Assembly: GCF_000974485.1 (NCBI RefSeq)
Contig: NZ_BBOM01000006.1
Span: 1-64,000 of the forward strand
Direction of reading: 5' to 3'
Length of the DNA stretch: 64,000 nt
From: Streptomyces sp. NBRC 109706
GTDB taxonomy: Bacteria; Actinomycetota; Actinomycetes; Streptomycetales; Streptomycetaceae
In this document: piece by piece, positions 1-7,925 of the stretch
How the letters are laid out: each line of letters begins with the position of its first letter
Position numbering within the stretch: the first letter of the stretch is position 1
Translations under genes and position numbers: made by a program
Notes under the pieces: model-generated
The model's database searches: none
What the model was told of the DNA's origin: nothing
Seen by the model: only the letters and a program-made list of their open reading frames with translations

Positions 1-282
1 CTACCCGTCGTCGCCTTGGTAGGCCATCACCCCACCAACAAGCTGATAGGCCGCGGGCCCATCCTGCACCGCAAAAGCTTTCCACCAACCACCATGCGAC
101 AGTTGGTCATATCCGGTATTAGACCCAGTTTCCCGGGCTTATCCCAAAGTGCAGGGCAGATTGCCCACGTGTTACTCACCCGTTCGCCACTAATCCCCGG
201 CCGAAACCGGTTCATCGTTCGACTTGCATGTGTTAAGCACGCCGCCAGCGTTCGTCCTGAGCCAGGATCAAACTCTCCGTGA
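1..282 (-). rRNA. 16S ribosomal RNA, 5' part (runs off the window)
   Basis: The reverse strand reads TTCACGGAGAGTTTGATC from about position 283 and continues into the universal 5' segment of bacterial 16S rRNA (CTGGCTCAGGACGAACGC, then GCGGCGTGCTTAACACATGC). The actinobacterial mature 5' end is expected near 282. Only about 280 bases, helices 1 to roughly 11, lie in the window; the rest is beyond position 1. Apparent reading frames here are artefacts of the rRNA. Confidence 0.97.
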
Positions 283-620
283 ATGTCTACAAAAGGCATC
301 TCACGAAGGATGTTCGAACATCCTCGCAAAAATACAACAAAAATCTGGCATTGACTTTTGGCACGCTGTTGAGTTCTCAAGGAACGGACGCTTCCTTCGA
401 ACCTCTTCCAAGGCCCTCCGGGCTTTCCCTTCGGTGTGTCCACTACTTTAGATCCAACCCCCGCCGAATTCCAAATCCGGCCCCGAAGCATCTATTCCAG
501 GCACGCCGAAACAGACCCTCACGGGTTCAGGCTTTCACAAAGTAGGCGCCACACATGGTGGCAGAGTTGCGCCCTTGACGAGCGCTCGGGCAACGTTACG
601 CGTTCACCCCAACGGCGTCA
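283..620 (-). promoter_or_regulatory. rrn leader and upstream promoter region
   Basis: This is the leader of the 16S gene, read on the minus strand. It contains the conserved actinobacterial rrn-leader processing block TTGAGAACTCAACAGCGTGC at about 361-380. A perfect 16-bp palindrome, GGATGTTCGAACATCC, lies at 308-323 immediately upstream of the mature 16S end. One vegetative-type promoter is readable: -35 TTGGAA (469-474) and -10 TAAAGT (445-450) with an 18-nt spacer. Streptomyces rrn operons usually have several tandem promoters; the others could not be assigned with confidence in 475-620. Confidence 0.75.
445..474 (-). promoter_or_regulatory. rrn promoter (-35 TTGGAA / -10 TAAAGT)
   Basis: On the minus strand TTGGAA (469-474) is separated by 18 nt from TAAAGT (445-450), which fits a HrdB-type promoter about 160 bases upstream of the mature 16S end. 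The position, ahead of the conserved leader block, supports it. No start-site data are available from sequence alone. Confidence 0.55.
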
Positions 621-640
621 ACTCGGGGTTGGCCGGGGGT

Positions 641-2326
641 TCAGCCGGGGCCGGGCAGGGCGAACTCGGCCCAGACCGCCTTGCCGCCCTCGGGTAGCCG
701 GCGGGCGCCCCACTCGGCCGCGATGCTGGCGATCACGGCGATGCCACGGCCCGCCTCGTCCGCCGGCTCCGCCTGCTGGTGGCGGGGCAGATGCTCGTCC
801 CCGTCCGTCACCTCGACGATCAGCCGGCGGTCGGTGCGGCGCAGCCGGAGCCGCATGGGGGCGCGGCCGTGTTTCAGGGAGTTGGCGACCAGTTCGCTGG
901 CGGCCAGCACGCCCCACTCCCGCAGCTCCTCGGGGAAGCGCCAGCTGGCGAGGACCCCGTCGGCGAAGGCGCGGGCGCGTGGGGCCGCCTCCACCCCGCC
1001 GAGGAGTTCGAGCGCGGCGCCCCGGAACAGGTCGGCCTCCTCGCCCTGGCGCTCCGGGCAGGTGAGCACCAGCACGGCGACATCGTCGTCGTGGTCCTCG
1101 GTGATGCCCAGGGCGCGCAGCAGTCGGTGGCAGATGATCTGGGGGCTGTCGCCGGCGCCGGCCAGGGCGCGTTCCAGGGCGTCGAGGCCGACGTCGATAT
1201 CGGCGTCCCTGCGTTCCACCAGGCCGTCCGTGTAGAGGACGGCCTGGGCGCCGGGTCGGAAGGGGACGGTGCCGGAGGCGTGGATCCAGCCGCCGGTGCC
1301 CAGCGGCGGGCCGGTCGGGTCGGTGACCCGGTGCACGGAGCCGTCGGGATCGCGGATCAGCACCGGGAGATGGCCGGCCGACGCATAGGTGAGGGTGGCC
1401 TCGTTGGGGTCGTAGACCGCGTACACGCAGGTCGCGATCTGGCTGGCGTCGATATCGGCGGCCAGTCCGTCGAGGAGTCCGAGGACCTCGTGCGGGGGAA
1501 GGTCGAGGCGGGCGTAGGCGCGGACGGCGGTGCGCAGTTGGCCCATGACGGCGGCCGCGCGGACGCCGCGGCCCATCACATCGCCGATGACCACGGCGGT
1601 GCGGCCGGCGCCGAGGGTGATCACGTCGTACCAGTCCCCGCCGACCGCGGCCTCCAGGCCGCCCGGCTGGTAGGTGGCGGCCACCCGCAGATCGTCCGGC
1701 TGTTCCAACTTCTGTGGCAGCAGGCTGTGTTGCAGGGTGACGGCGGCGGCGCGCTGCTGGCTCTCGCTCTCCCTGAGGCGTTCGGCCGAGACCACCTGGT
1801 CGGTGATGTCGGCGGCGAAGACCAGGACGCCACGCTGGGCGCGGTCGGTGCCGGGCCCGGTGAGCCTGATCGGGGTGCAGGTGAAGGTGAAGTAGCTGTC
1901 GCGGTGTTCGCCCGGGACGCTGCGGGACTTCATGGTGCGTGGGGTGCCGCTGCGCTGGACCTGCTCCATCAGGGGGAGAAGGCCCAGCTCGACCAGTTCG
2001 GTGAGCGCTTCGCGGGCCGGGGCGCCGGGCTGGCGGGAGCCGAAGAGGTTGGCGTATGCCTCGTTCACATAGGCGACGCGGTGGTCGGGGCCGTGGACCA
2101 CGGCGACCGGGGCCGGGACCTGTCCGAGCAGTTCGTGGACGGCGAGGGCGTCGACGCCGGGGCCGGCCGGCTGGGCCTTGCCCGACTCCCTGGGCTCGCC
2201 GCGGGCCGCCGGCACGCCGCCGCCCGGCTCCTGGCCGGCGCCGGTCTGGCCCTGTGCGCGGCTCTCGGTGGCGCCGTGCCGCCGCTGTGCTCCGGGCAGC
2301 CGGATTCCCCAGCGCGTCAAATTCAC
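641..2326 (-). CDS. PAS-domain SpoIIE-type PP2C phosphatase with C-terminal HATPase kinase domain
   Basis: A soluble signalling phosphatase of about 561 residues. An N-terminal PAS sensor (about 60-175, GPDHRVAYVNEAYANLFG) is followed by a SpoIIE/PP2C catalytic domain (about 200-410) with the metal-binding motifs GGDWYDV, GDVMGRG and EDHDDDVAVLVL. A C-terminal anti-sigma-like HATPase_c domain (about 430-555) has the N-box ASELVANSLKHG. Proteins of this architecture dephosphorylate anti-sigma-factor antagonists and may also phosphorylate them, acting in partner-switching control of sigma factors; the partner is not in the window. The GTG at 2326 was chosen because AGGTCGG precedes it and codons upstream look less gene-like. 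A longer form starting at GTG 2395 is possible. The gene is convergent with nothing and ends about 360 bp from the rrn start. Confidence 0.9.
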   Translation of the reverse strand: MNLTRWGIRLPGAQRRHGATESRAQGQTGAGQEPGGGVPAARGEPRESGKAQPAGPGVDALAVHELLGQVPAPVAVVHGPDHRVAYVNEAYANLFGSRQPGAPAREALTELVELGLLPLMEQVQRSGTPRTMKSRSVPGEHRDSYFTFTCTPIRLTGPGTDRAQRGVLVFAADITDQVVSAERLRESESQQRAAAVTLQHSLLPQKLEQPDDLRVAATYQPGGLEAAVGGDWYDVITLGAGRTAVVIGDVMGRGVRAAAVMGQLRTAVRAYARLDLPPHEVLGLLDGLAADIDASQIATCVYAVYDPNEATLTYASAGHLPVLIRDPDGSVHRVTDPTGPPLGTGGWIHASGTVPFRPGAQAVLYTDGLVERRDADIDVGLDALERALAGAGDSPQIICHRLLRALGITEDHDDDVAVLVLTCPERQGEEADLFRGAALELLGGVEAAPRARAFADGVLASWRFPEELREWGVLAASELVANSLKHGRAPMRLRLRRTDRRLIVEVTDGDEHLPRHQQAEPADEAGRGIAVIASIAAEWGARRLPEGGKAVWAEFALPGPG

Positions 2327-2442
2327 AGCGTTCCGACCTGCTTCGTTCTTGGGGTGTGTGCTGTCTTCGTTGCTCTTCGCTGCGTGGCGTCCCACCCATG
2401 GTCACATGACCGGGGTCGGCCCTGGCCCTGGGACGAGACCGG

Positions 2443-3993
2443 TCAGGGGCGCTTTCGGCGGCGGCCCGGATCGGCCGCCAGCTCGAACTCGGCCCGTGGG
2501 TGTTCCAGGGAGCCGAGTGAGACGATCTCACGTTTGAACAATCCCGCAAGGGCCCATTCGGCGAGAACGCGCGCCTTGCGGTTGCCGGTGGGCACCCGGC
2601 TCAGGTGGTAGACGCGGTGCACCAGCCAGGCGGGGAACCCCTTGAGACGTCTGCCGTAGACGCGGGCCACGCCTTTGTGCAGGCCGAGCGAGGCGACGGA
2701 GCCCGCGTGTCGGTGGCGGTAGTCGGTGGTGGGCTTGCCGCGCAGGGTGGCGGCAAGGTTGTCCGCGAGGCGTCGCGCCTGCCGGACGGCATGTTGGGCG
2801 TTGGGGGCGCACAGCGGTGGACGGGCGCCGGTGTGTGAGGGGTGGGCGCCGGGCGCGTTGGCTCCCGTCGGGGTCTCGTGGGGGGCGCGTTCGCGGATGG
2901 GGCCGTCCGGGTCGGCCGGCTGGTCGAACGCGGTGGGCGGTGGCGTCGGGTCCGGGCCGGGGGCTACGGCGTCGGCCCTGGCACCGGCGCTGGCACCGGC
3001 GCTGCCGCCTGCTCTGTCGGCGGCGGCGAGGTCGGGCACGGCGGCGGCGTCGCCGGCGGCCCAGACATGGGGGACGCCGCTGACCCGGAGATCGGCGTCG
3101 CAGCGGACCCGTCCCCGTTCGTCCAGCGGCACCCGGCACTCGGCGAGCACCGGATGAGGTTTCACTCCGGCGGTCCAGACCAGGGTGCGGACCGGGTAGC
3201 GGGAGCCGTCGTCCAGGACAACGGTGCCCCGCTCATAGCTGACCAGGCGGGTGGTGAGGCGAACGTCGATATTGCGCCCCCGAAGTTCGCGCACCGCGTA
3301 GCCGCCCATCTCGCGGCCGACTTCGGGCAGGATGCGGTCGGTGGCCTCCACCAGCAGCCACTTCTGCTCCTCGGGCCGGATGTTGGGGTAGTAGCGGCAG
3401 GCGTGGCGCGCCATGTCCTCCAGCTCGGCCAGTGCCTCCACGCCCGCGTAGCCGCCGCCCACGAAGACAAAGGTGAGGGCGGCGTCCCGCACGGCGGAGT
3501 CGCGGGTGGAGGAGGCGATGTCGAGCTGCTCCAGCACGTGGTTGCGCAGCCCGATGGCCTCCTCGATGTTCTTGAAGCCGATGCCGCCCTCCGCGAGCCC
3601 CGGTACAGGGAGTGTCCGTGCGAGGGAACCGGGGGCCAGCACCAGTTCGTCGTAGACCAGCCGGAGGGGCTCGCTTCCCGCCTCCGCGCCCGCGGCCGTG
3701 CGCACCATGACCGTGCGGCTCTCGGGATCGGCACCGATGATCTCGCCGGGGAGGATTCGGCAGTGCGGAAGCACGCGGCGAAGAGGAACGACGACATGGC
3801 GAGGGGAGAGGGAGCCGGCGGCGGCCTCGGGAAGGAAGGGCTGGTAGGTCATATAGGGATCCGGGCTGACCACGGTGATCCTGACGTCGCCGCTCCGCAG
3901 CCGGCGCCGCAGCCGGCGCTGGAGGCGGCGCGCGGTGTAGAGCCCGACATAGCCGCCGCCGGCCACGACGATGTGCGCGGTGTGCTTGGTCAC
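2443..3993 (-). CDS. Type II NADH dehydrogenase (NAD(P)/FAD-dependent oxidoreductase) with low-complexity insertion
   Basis: A single-subunit, non-proton-pumping NADH:quinone oxidoreductase of the pyridine nucleotide-disulphide family, expected at the inner face of the membrane. The first dinucleotide fold begins at once (VVAGGGYVGLYTARRL, FAD) and the second is FVFVGGGYAGVEALAEL (NAD). The FAD-closing motif VWAAGDAAAVPDL is present, followed normally by CAPNAQHAVRQA. Between these last two motifs sits an unusual insertion of about 70 residues, rich in Ala, Gly, Pro and Asp, that the family does not usually have. The C-terminal half resembles the membrane-anchoring part of NDH-2. GTG 3993 is preferred because the fold starts there; GTG 4008 would add five residues. 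It is divergent from the TetR gene at 4286, with a palindrome between them. Confidence 0.88.
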   Translation of the reverse strand: MTKHTAHIVVAGGGYVGLYTARRLQRRLRRRLRSGDVRITVVSPDPYMTYQPFLPEAAAGSLSPRHVVVPLRRVLPHCRILPGEIIGADPESRTVMVRTAAGAEAGSEPLRLVYDELVLAPGSLARTLPVPGLAEGGIGFKNIEEAIGLRNHVLEQLDIASSTRDSAVRDAALTFVFVGGGYAGVEALAELEDMARHACRYYPNIRPEEQKWLLVEATDRILPEVGREMGGYAVRELRGRNIDVRLTTRLVSYERGTVVLDDGSRYPVRTLVWTAGVKPHPVLAECRVPLDERGRVRCDADLRVSGVPHVWAAGDAAAVPDLAAADRAGGSAGASAGARADAVAPGPDPTPPPTAFDQPADPDGPIRERAPHETPTGANAPGAHPSHTGARPPLCAPNAQHAVRQARRLADNLAATLRGKPTTDYRHRHAGSVASLGLHKGVARVYGRRLKGFPAWLVHRVYHLSRVPTGNRKARVLAEWALAGLFKREIVSLGSLEHPRAEFELAADPGRRRKRP

Positions 3994-4196
3994 CCGACCA
4001 TGAGGCACCGGGAAGCGGAGTTTTGTCCACAGCTCGGGCGGGGCGTCGCTCCGTTCCGGGCGAGTCCGAGGCGACGGCCGTGGTGATACATCTCGCTACG
4101 TCCGCGTCTGACGGGTGGTGCGCGGTTCTGGTGGGTTCGGGGAGTTTGACGCGGTCTGTGGCGTCGGGTTCCTCAACTATGTTCGTACACGTAGTG

Positions 4197-4224
4197 GAAG
4201 CGGTGGAAGCGTTCCAACCGCTTC
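4197..4224. promoter_or_regulatory. Imperfect palindrome between ndh and tetR genes, candidate AtrA-like operator
   Basis: The sequence GAAGCGGTGGAA GCG TTCCAACCGCTTC is an inverted repeat with one extra base in the right arm; its core is GGAAGCGTTCC. It lies 62 bp ahead of the TetR start and about 200 bp ahead of the NADH dehydrogenase start, a usual place for an autoregulatory site shared by a divergent pair. From memory, reported AtrA sites also have GGAA...TTCC half-sites. That link is an inference. Confidence 0.5.
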
Positions 4225-4285
4225 TTCGATGAACGGGCCCGTGGCCGCGCCGGTGGGCGTGGGACGCGGGTCTCGGGGGGTCAAC

Positions 4286-5092
4286 ATGCGTATCAGGGAA
4301 TCAGTCGACGGTTCGGACAGCGCGGCGGCGAGCACGGCGCCCGCCACCCCGTGGCAGGGCGGCGGGCCGCGCTCGGCGCCGCTGCGGGTGGACGCGCAGC
4401 GCAATCTGCGCCATGTGCTGAGCGCGGCGCGGGCCGTCTTCGGCGAGCAGGGGTACGGGGCGCCGATGGAGGAGGTGGCGCGCCGGGCCCGGGTCGGGGT
4501 GGGCACGGTGTACCGGCGCTTCCCCAACAAGGAGGCGCTGGTCCGGTTTATCGCGGCCGAGGAGACCCAGCGGCTGACGGAACGGGCGCGGGAGGCGCTG
4601 GCCGTCGAGGACGAGCCGTGGCGCGCGCTCGCCGGCTTTGTCCAGCGGTCGGCCGCGGCGGGCGCGGGGCGGCTGCTGCCGCCCGAGCTGCTGGCGGTCG
4701 GCGGGACGCGCGGCGACCGGGTGCCGCCACAGCGGGCAACGGGTGCGCCGGGAGCGGGACCCTCGGCGGGGGGACCCTCGGCGGGGGGCGGGGCCAATGG
4801 TGCTTCCGGTGCCGCGTCCGGTGGCGCTTCCGGTGGCGCGCGGGAGGCCGGGCCCGTCAGGGGCGACGAGCCGAGTCCGCTCGTGGACTCGGGTGAACTG
4901 CTTTCCGCCGTCGAACAGTTGGTGGAACGGACCCGGGCGGCCGGCCAGTTGCGGGCGGATGTCACGGTCGCCGACCTGCTGTTGGTGATAGCGACCACGC
5001 CGCCACGGCTCGACGATCCGACGCGCCAGACGGCCGCCGAGGCAAGGCTGTTGGAGATACTGCTCCAGGGGCTACGCGCCGGCGGACGATAG
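4286..5092 (+). CDS. atrA: TetR-family transcriptional regulator, AtrA-like
   Basis: A 268-residue TetR regulator. The N-terminal DNA-binding domain occupies about residues 32-85, with the helix-turn-helix around MEEVARRARVGVGTVYRRF. The ligand-binding C-terminal domain is interrupted at about 150-200 by a Gly/Ala/Ser-rich stretch encoded by short DNA repeats. Position next to a divergent type II NADH dehydrogenase matches, as I recall it, atrA of S. coelicolor, whose product activates the actinorhodin pathway regulator; orthology was not tested. The ATG at 4286 was chosen for its preceding GGGGGG Shine-Dalgarno sequence 6-9 nt upstream. An in-frame ATG at 4229 lies just 3' of the palindrome and is less likely. 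The palindrome at 4197-4224 suggests autoregulation. Confidence 0.75.
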   Translation: MRIRESVDGSDSAAASTAPATPWQGGGPRSAPLRVDAQRNLRHVLSAARAVFGEQGYGAPMEEVARRARVGVGTVYRRFPNKEALVRFIAAEETQRLTERAREALAVEDEPWRALAGFVQRSAAAGAGRLLPPELLAVGGTRGDRVPPQRATGAPGAGPSAGGPSAGGGANGASGAASGGASGGAREAGPVRGDEPSPLVDSGELLSAVEQLVERTRAAGQLRADVTVADLLLVIATTPPRLDDPTRQTAAEARLLEILLQGLRAGGR

Positions 5093-5307
5093 CGGACGCG
5101 CGCCGGGGAAGCGCGCGGGAAGTGGGGAAAGCGCTCGGCACACCGCCCGAAAGGGTGGTTTGCCGGGCGCTGCTCCGTCCCCGTGGCCCCGGCGTGGCAG
5201 CCTGACGACGGTGCTGACACCTTGTAAATAACCTTTGCTTCGCACATGACCGCTGCCGATGTTGAAACCGCTGCCGACCGTGGCACCTGGCAATAGGGGC
5301 TGGCCTG

Positions 5308-7152
5308 ATGGAACTTGACGGGCGCGACAACCTTTCCGGCGAGACCACCGTGCCCCGACAGCGCGAAGGCGGCGGGAGCGCGGGGACGGTCGGGAGCGGC
5401 GGCGAGGGAACGGCCGACCTGGAGCTGGTCGACCGCATCCGACGGGGCGAACAGGAGGCGTACGACGAGCTGTACCGGCGCCACGCCGACTCCGTACGCC
5501 GCTACGCGCGAACGTGTTGCCGGGACGCGGACACCGCTGACGATCTGACCAACGAGGTGTTCGCCGCGACGCTGCAGGCCGTTCGCGGCGGCGCGGGACC
5601 GCGCACGGCGGTACGTGCCTATCTGCTCACCTCGGTCCGCCGGGTCGCGGCGGACTGGGCGCGGACCGCCAAGCGGGAGCAACTGGTCGAGGATTTCGCG
5701 GCGTTCGCGCTCTCCGACGCGGCGGCCCGCGCGGGCCGGGCCAACCCGGACGAGCTGGCCGCCGAGGTGCGGGCCATGCGGGAGGCCGAACGCTCCATGG
5801 CGGTACGGGCGTTCCGCAGCCTGCCGGAGCGCTGGCAGACCGTGCTGTGGCACACCACCGTCGAGGAGGCCACCCCGAAGGAGGTGGCGCCGCTGCTCGG
5901 GCTCACCCCCAATGCGACGGCGGTGCTGGCGCATCGGGCCAGGGAGGGCCTCAAGCAGGCGTTCCTCCAGGAACATGTGAGCCTCACCCTCACCGAGGGC
6001 GGCGAATGCGCCGGCTACGCCGACCGGTTGGGCGCCTACGCGCGCGGCGGGCTGCGCACCCGGGCCGAACGTGGGCTCCGTCGCCATCTGGCGGAGTGCG
6101 CCAACTGCGCCAGCGCGGCCTCCGAGGTGCGGGCGATCAACGAGAACATCGGAGCGGTGCTCCCGGTGGCCTTTATCGGCTGGTTCGCGGCCGAGGCCGG
6201 CGGCAAGGGCGTCCTGCTCTGGGGCGGCTCCTCGGGAGCGGCGGCCGCGGGCGGGGCGGGCGGGGGGGGTGCGGCCGGTGCCGCCGGTGCCGGCGGCGGT
6301 TCGGCGGCGGTGAGCGAGGGTCTCGGCGGGCCGGTCAAGGCCGGTATCGCCTCAGGTGTGTTGGCCACGGCGTTGGCCACCGTGCTGGCCCTGGCGTTGA
6401 TGGGCGGCGACCCGGCGACGACACCGGAGGCTCCGCCGGAGGCCGCCGACCACAAGCCGGCCCCGCCGGCGCCGGAACCCGAGCCGGAACCCGAACCCGA
6501 ACCCGAACCTGCCCCGGAGCCGGAACCGGAACCGGAGCCGGAGCCGGAACCGGAGGTTGAGCCCGAGCCGGAACCGCCGGTTGAGCCGACCCCGGAGCCC
6601 GAGCCGGAGCCGGAACCCACGCCATCGCCGACGCCGACGCCGGAACCGCCGGTGGAACCGACTCCCGAGCCGGAGCCTGAGCCGGAGCCCGAACCCACGC
6701 CGCCCGCGCCGCCGGCCGTCGAGCCGTACCAGCTGCGGGAGTTGGCGTTCGACGTGCTGGGCGGAACGGACGAGCCGACGGTGCGCCTGGGCGCGAGCAC
6801 CCCGCCATGGCAGCGGGACAGCCTGAGCATCGGCGGCGTGAACCACTCCCACGGGATCACCGTCCCCGCGCGGTCCTCGGTGCTGATCGACCTCAACCGG
6901 GACTGTCTGAGCTACCGCGCCCAGGTCGGCGTCGACGATCTGACGCGCGCCTTCGGCCCGGTGGTCTTCACCGTCTACGGGGACGGCGCCCAGCTGTGGC
7001 GCTCCCCCGAGATCTCCGGCGGCGCCCCGGCGACACCGCTCTCCGTCGACCTCAACGGCGTCAGCGAACTCCGCCTGGACGTCGAACCACGCGGCACCTT
7101 CGGCGAGTTGGCCCTGGCCAACTGGGCCACCAGCGAGATCGCCTGCGGCTAG
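5308..7152 (+). CDS. ECF sigma factor fused to zinc-finger anti-sigma, membrane span, Pro/Glu stalk and NPCBM-like domain
   Basis: A 614-residue chimeric regulator. Residues about 40-110 match sigma-70 region 2 and about 165-215 region 4 ([20 protein letters not shown], then [19 protein letters not shown]). Next is a zf-HC2-like segment (about 230-275) with C233, H260 and the pair C264/C267 in [10 protein letters not shown] Gly/Ala linker leads to one transmembrane helix at about 344-366. About 100 residues of nearly pure Glu-Pro repeats follow (372-471), then a C-terminal domain of about 140 residues resembling NPCBM carbohydrate-binding modules. The layout implies a membrane-tethered sigma factor with an outside sensor on a rigid stalk. 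Release by proteolysis would be needed for it to act, but no cleavage site can be assigned. It stands alone, with about 215 bp upstream. Confidence 0.85.
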   Translation: MELDGRDNLSGETTVPRQREGGGSAGTVGSGGEGTADLELVDRIRRGEQEAYDELYRRHADSVRRYARTCCRDADTADDLTNEVFAATLQAVRGGAGPRTAVRAYLLTSVRRVAADWARTAKREQLVEDFAAFALSDAAARAGRANPDELAAEVRAMREAERSMAVRAFRSLPERWQTVLWHTTVEEATPKEVAPLLGLTPNATAVLAHRAREGLKQAFLQEHVSLTLTEGGECAGYADRLGAYARGGLRTRAERGLRRHLAECANCASAASEVRAINENIGAVLPVAFIGWFAAEAGGKGVLLWGGSSGAAAAGGAGGGGAAGAAGAGGGSAAVSEGLGGPVKAGIASGVLATALATVLALALMGGDPATTPEAPPEAADHKPAPPAPEPEPEPEPEPEPAPEPEPEPEPEPEPEVEPEPEPPVEPTPEPEPEPEPTPSPTPTPEPPVEPTPEPEPEPEPEPTPPAPPAVEPYQLRELAFDVLGGTDEPTVRLGASTPPWQRDSLSIGGVNHSHGITVPARSSVLIDLNRDCLSYRAQVGVDDLTRAFGPVVFTVYGDGAQLWRSPEISGGAPATPLSVDLNGVSELRLDVEPRGTFGELALANWATSEIACG

Positions 7153-7925
7153 GCCAGGCCACGGGGTCGCCTGCGGCTGGGCTAGGCCGTCCCACCCACC
7201 CACCCACCCACCCCGGCGCGGGGCGGGGCGGGGCGGGGCGGCCGCGCGCCCGGGCTGGCCGCCCCGGGCAGACACGTGCAACAAACCGGGCCGCGCGCGG
7301 TGCGGCGGCGTCCGCCCGGCAGCGGCCTGCCGGAACAAGTCCGTTGCGCGATCGGACAATCCGGCCACGCAGTACAGCGTCCAGCCGAACCAAACCACCG
7401 GACTGACCCGTTGCACGTACCGACTGCGCGCAGTGCGGCGGCGTCAGCCCGGCAGTGGCCTGCCGGGAAGGCGCGTCACACGGAAGCCCCCGAGCCCCGC
7501 CGGACGCTCCCGCCGGCCCGTCGCACCATCTTGCCGCGCGCGGAGGGCGCGTCCGCCCGAAGCAACCCACCGGGCAGGCACGTGGAACGAACACCCCGCG
7601 CAGCGCAGCGTCCGCACAACCAACCAGCCGAGCCTGACCCACCACGCGACCGGGCCACACGCAGTGCGGCACGGCCGGGCAGGCAGGTGGAACAACCAGG
7701 CCGGCCACAGCGCGGCTTCCGTTGAACGCCCCGGCCACACGCGGGGACACGTCCGCCCCAACCGACCCACCGGGCCGGACCGTTGAGCCATCGAGCCAAC
7801 GCAGACCCGCTCGTTGAACAAACCCGACCGCTCACAACGCGGTACAAGAACGTCCGTCGAACCGCATCCCCAAACGGTTTCGTCGGCGGCGCGTACCCCC
7901 GGTGGCTGCCGGCTCCCCGCAGGGG
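7153..7925. repeat. Degenerate GC-rich intergenic repeat region
   Basis: No gene is supported in these 773 bases, which separate the convergent sigma-fusion and synthase-like genes. The region opens with a CCCA tetranucleotide run (about 7191-7214) and a GGGGC run (about 7216-7242). It then contains diverged copies of a mixed motif: TGCGGCGGCGTC followed by a CGGCAG-CGGCCTGCCGG hairpin at 7301 and again at 7434, and later variants with GGCAGGCACGTGGAAC (about 7571) and GGCAGGCAGGTGGAAC (about 7678). Reading frames here have no recognisable domains and run across the repeats. Confidence 0.65.
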
